A stretch of 8,817 bases of DNA from an uncultured Collinsella sp. (GTDB lineage: Bacteria > Actinomycetota > Coriobacteriia > Coriobacteriales > Coriobacteriaceae): contig CABSNH010000062.1 of the NCBI GenBank assembly GCA_902478985.1, positions 1-8,817 on the forward strand. The letters are read 5' to 3'. The translations under genes were made by a program, and so were the position numbers. The notes beneath the pieces were generated by a model, which was not told where the DNA came from, ran no database searches, and saw only the letters and a program-made list of their open reading frames with translations. Numbering within the stretch: position 1 is the stretch's first letter; the number at the start of each line of letters is the position of its first letter. Positions 8,358 to 8,817 of this stretch are shown here, piece after piece.

Positions 8358-8817
8358 ATGTCTCAAGAAACCATCCGCGCGGCCGAGCGTGCCACGGGAC
8401 AGGTGACGACCATGTCGACGTATGATCCGGACTCCGACCAGCTGCATGAGGAATGCGGCATCTTTGGTGTGTGGGCACCCGATCGCGATGTGGCTCGGCT
8501 GACGTACTTTGGTCTGCGCGCGTTGCAGCATCGCGGCCAGGAATCGGCGGGAATCGCCGTGGGTGACGGCGGCACAGTTATGGTCCGCAAGGACCTGGGC
8601 CTGCTCGACCGCGTGTTCTCCAATGCCGACTTGTCGACGCTCTCCGGTCAGCTGGCCGTGGGCCATGTGCGCTACGGCACCGCCGGCGCCAAGAGCTGGG
8701 AAGCCTCTCAGCCGCACCTCTCTACCATCAATAGCGTCATTATCGCGCTCGCGCACAACGGCACCCTCGTCAACACCGACGAGCTGCGCCGCCAGCTGAT
8801 CGAGCTGGGCGTGCCGT
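8358..8817 (+). CDS. purF: Amidophosphoribosyltransferase (3' end beyond window)
   Basis: PurF makes 5-phosphoribosylamine from PRPP and glutamine, the committed step of purine synthesis. The 153 visible codons cover the N-terminal-nucleophile glutaminase domain: EECGIFGV with the nucleophile Cys33 (8454-8456), RALQHRGQESAGIAV, GHVRYGT and ALAHNGTLVN. The phosphoribosyltransferase half lies outside the window; family members are usually near 500 residues. Residues before Cys33 should be removed as a propeptide. ATG 8358 has GAGGGG at 8347-8352, five bases away. A second in-frame ATG at 8412 (Met19) has AGGTGA at 8401-8406, also five bases away, and would give a 14-residue propeptide, closer to the 11 residues of B. 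subtilis PurF. I prefer 8358 because of the stronger site, but 8412 is credible. Confidence 0.96.
   Translation, partial: MSQETIRAAERATGQVTTMSTYDPDSDQLHEECGIFGVWAPDRDVARLTYFGLRALQHRGQESAGIAVGDGGTVMVRKDLGLLDRVFSNADLSTLSGQLAVGHVRYGTAGAKSWEASQPHLSTINSVIIALAHNGTLVNTDELRRQLIELGVP

Overview
The window looks like the chromosome of a high-GC Gram-positive anaerobe. The best guess is an actinobacterium of the class Coriobacteriia, with a Collinsella-like flavour. This is an inference from strong G/C third-position bias, clear Shine-Dalgarno sites, a class B type sortase, a CmpB-family membrane protein and the general look of the proteins; no database search was possible.

Layout. Positions 1-4305 hold the 3' part of carA and the complete carB, one nucleotide apart. 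Together they encode carbamoyl-phosphate synthetase, the entry to pyrimidine and arginine synthesis. Positions 4306-4730 are a 425-base gene-free stretch with three large inverted repeats in a row: 4317-4405, 4460-4529 and 4564-4635. The third has a perfect 28-bp stem. A candidate purE promoter follows, with a small inverted repeat over its -10 box. Next on the + strand come purE (4731-5195, purine synthesis), a membrane-anchored class B type sortase (5232-6236) and a short divergent MoaE-like protein (6305-6721). The first two are 36 bases apart and the last two 68 bases apart, so they may be co-transcribed. A strong hairpin at 6757-6792 separates them from a convergent gene on the - strand (6831-8060), a multi-pass membrane protein whose C-terminal half matches the CmpB/putative type IV ABC-transporter family. 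Divergent from it, after 297 bases that include a perfect TATAAT box, is the 5' part of purF (8358 to the window end).

Functionally this is a nucleotide-synthesis neighbourhood. CarA and CarB make carbamoyl phosphate, PurF makes phosphoribosylamine, and PurE converts N5-CAIR to CAIR. The envelope genes (sortase, CmpB-like) and the MoaE-like gene lie between them and have no obvious pathway link. I found no mobile element, CRISPR array, tRNA or rRNA.

Most of the window is ordinary housekeeping sequence. The parts most worth a second look are the hairpin cluster downstream of carB, the MoaE-like protein lacking key residues of the classical enzyme, the insertion in CarA, and the sortase with its long basic cytoplasmic tail. 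I do not see convincing evidence of a wholly new multi-gene system.
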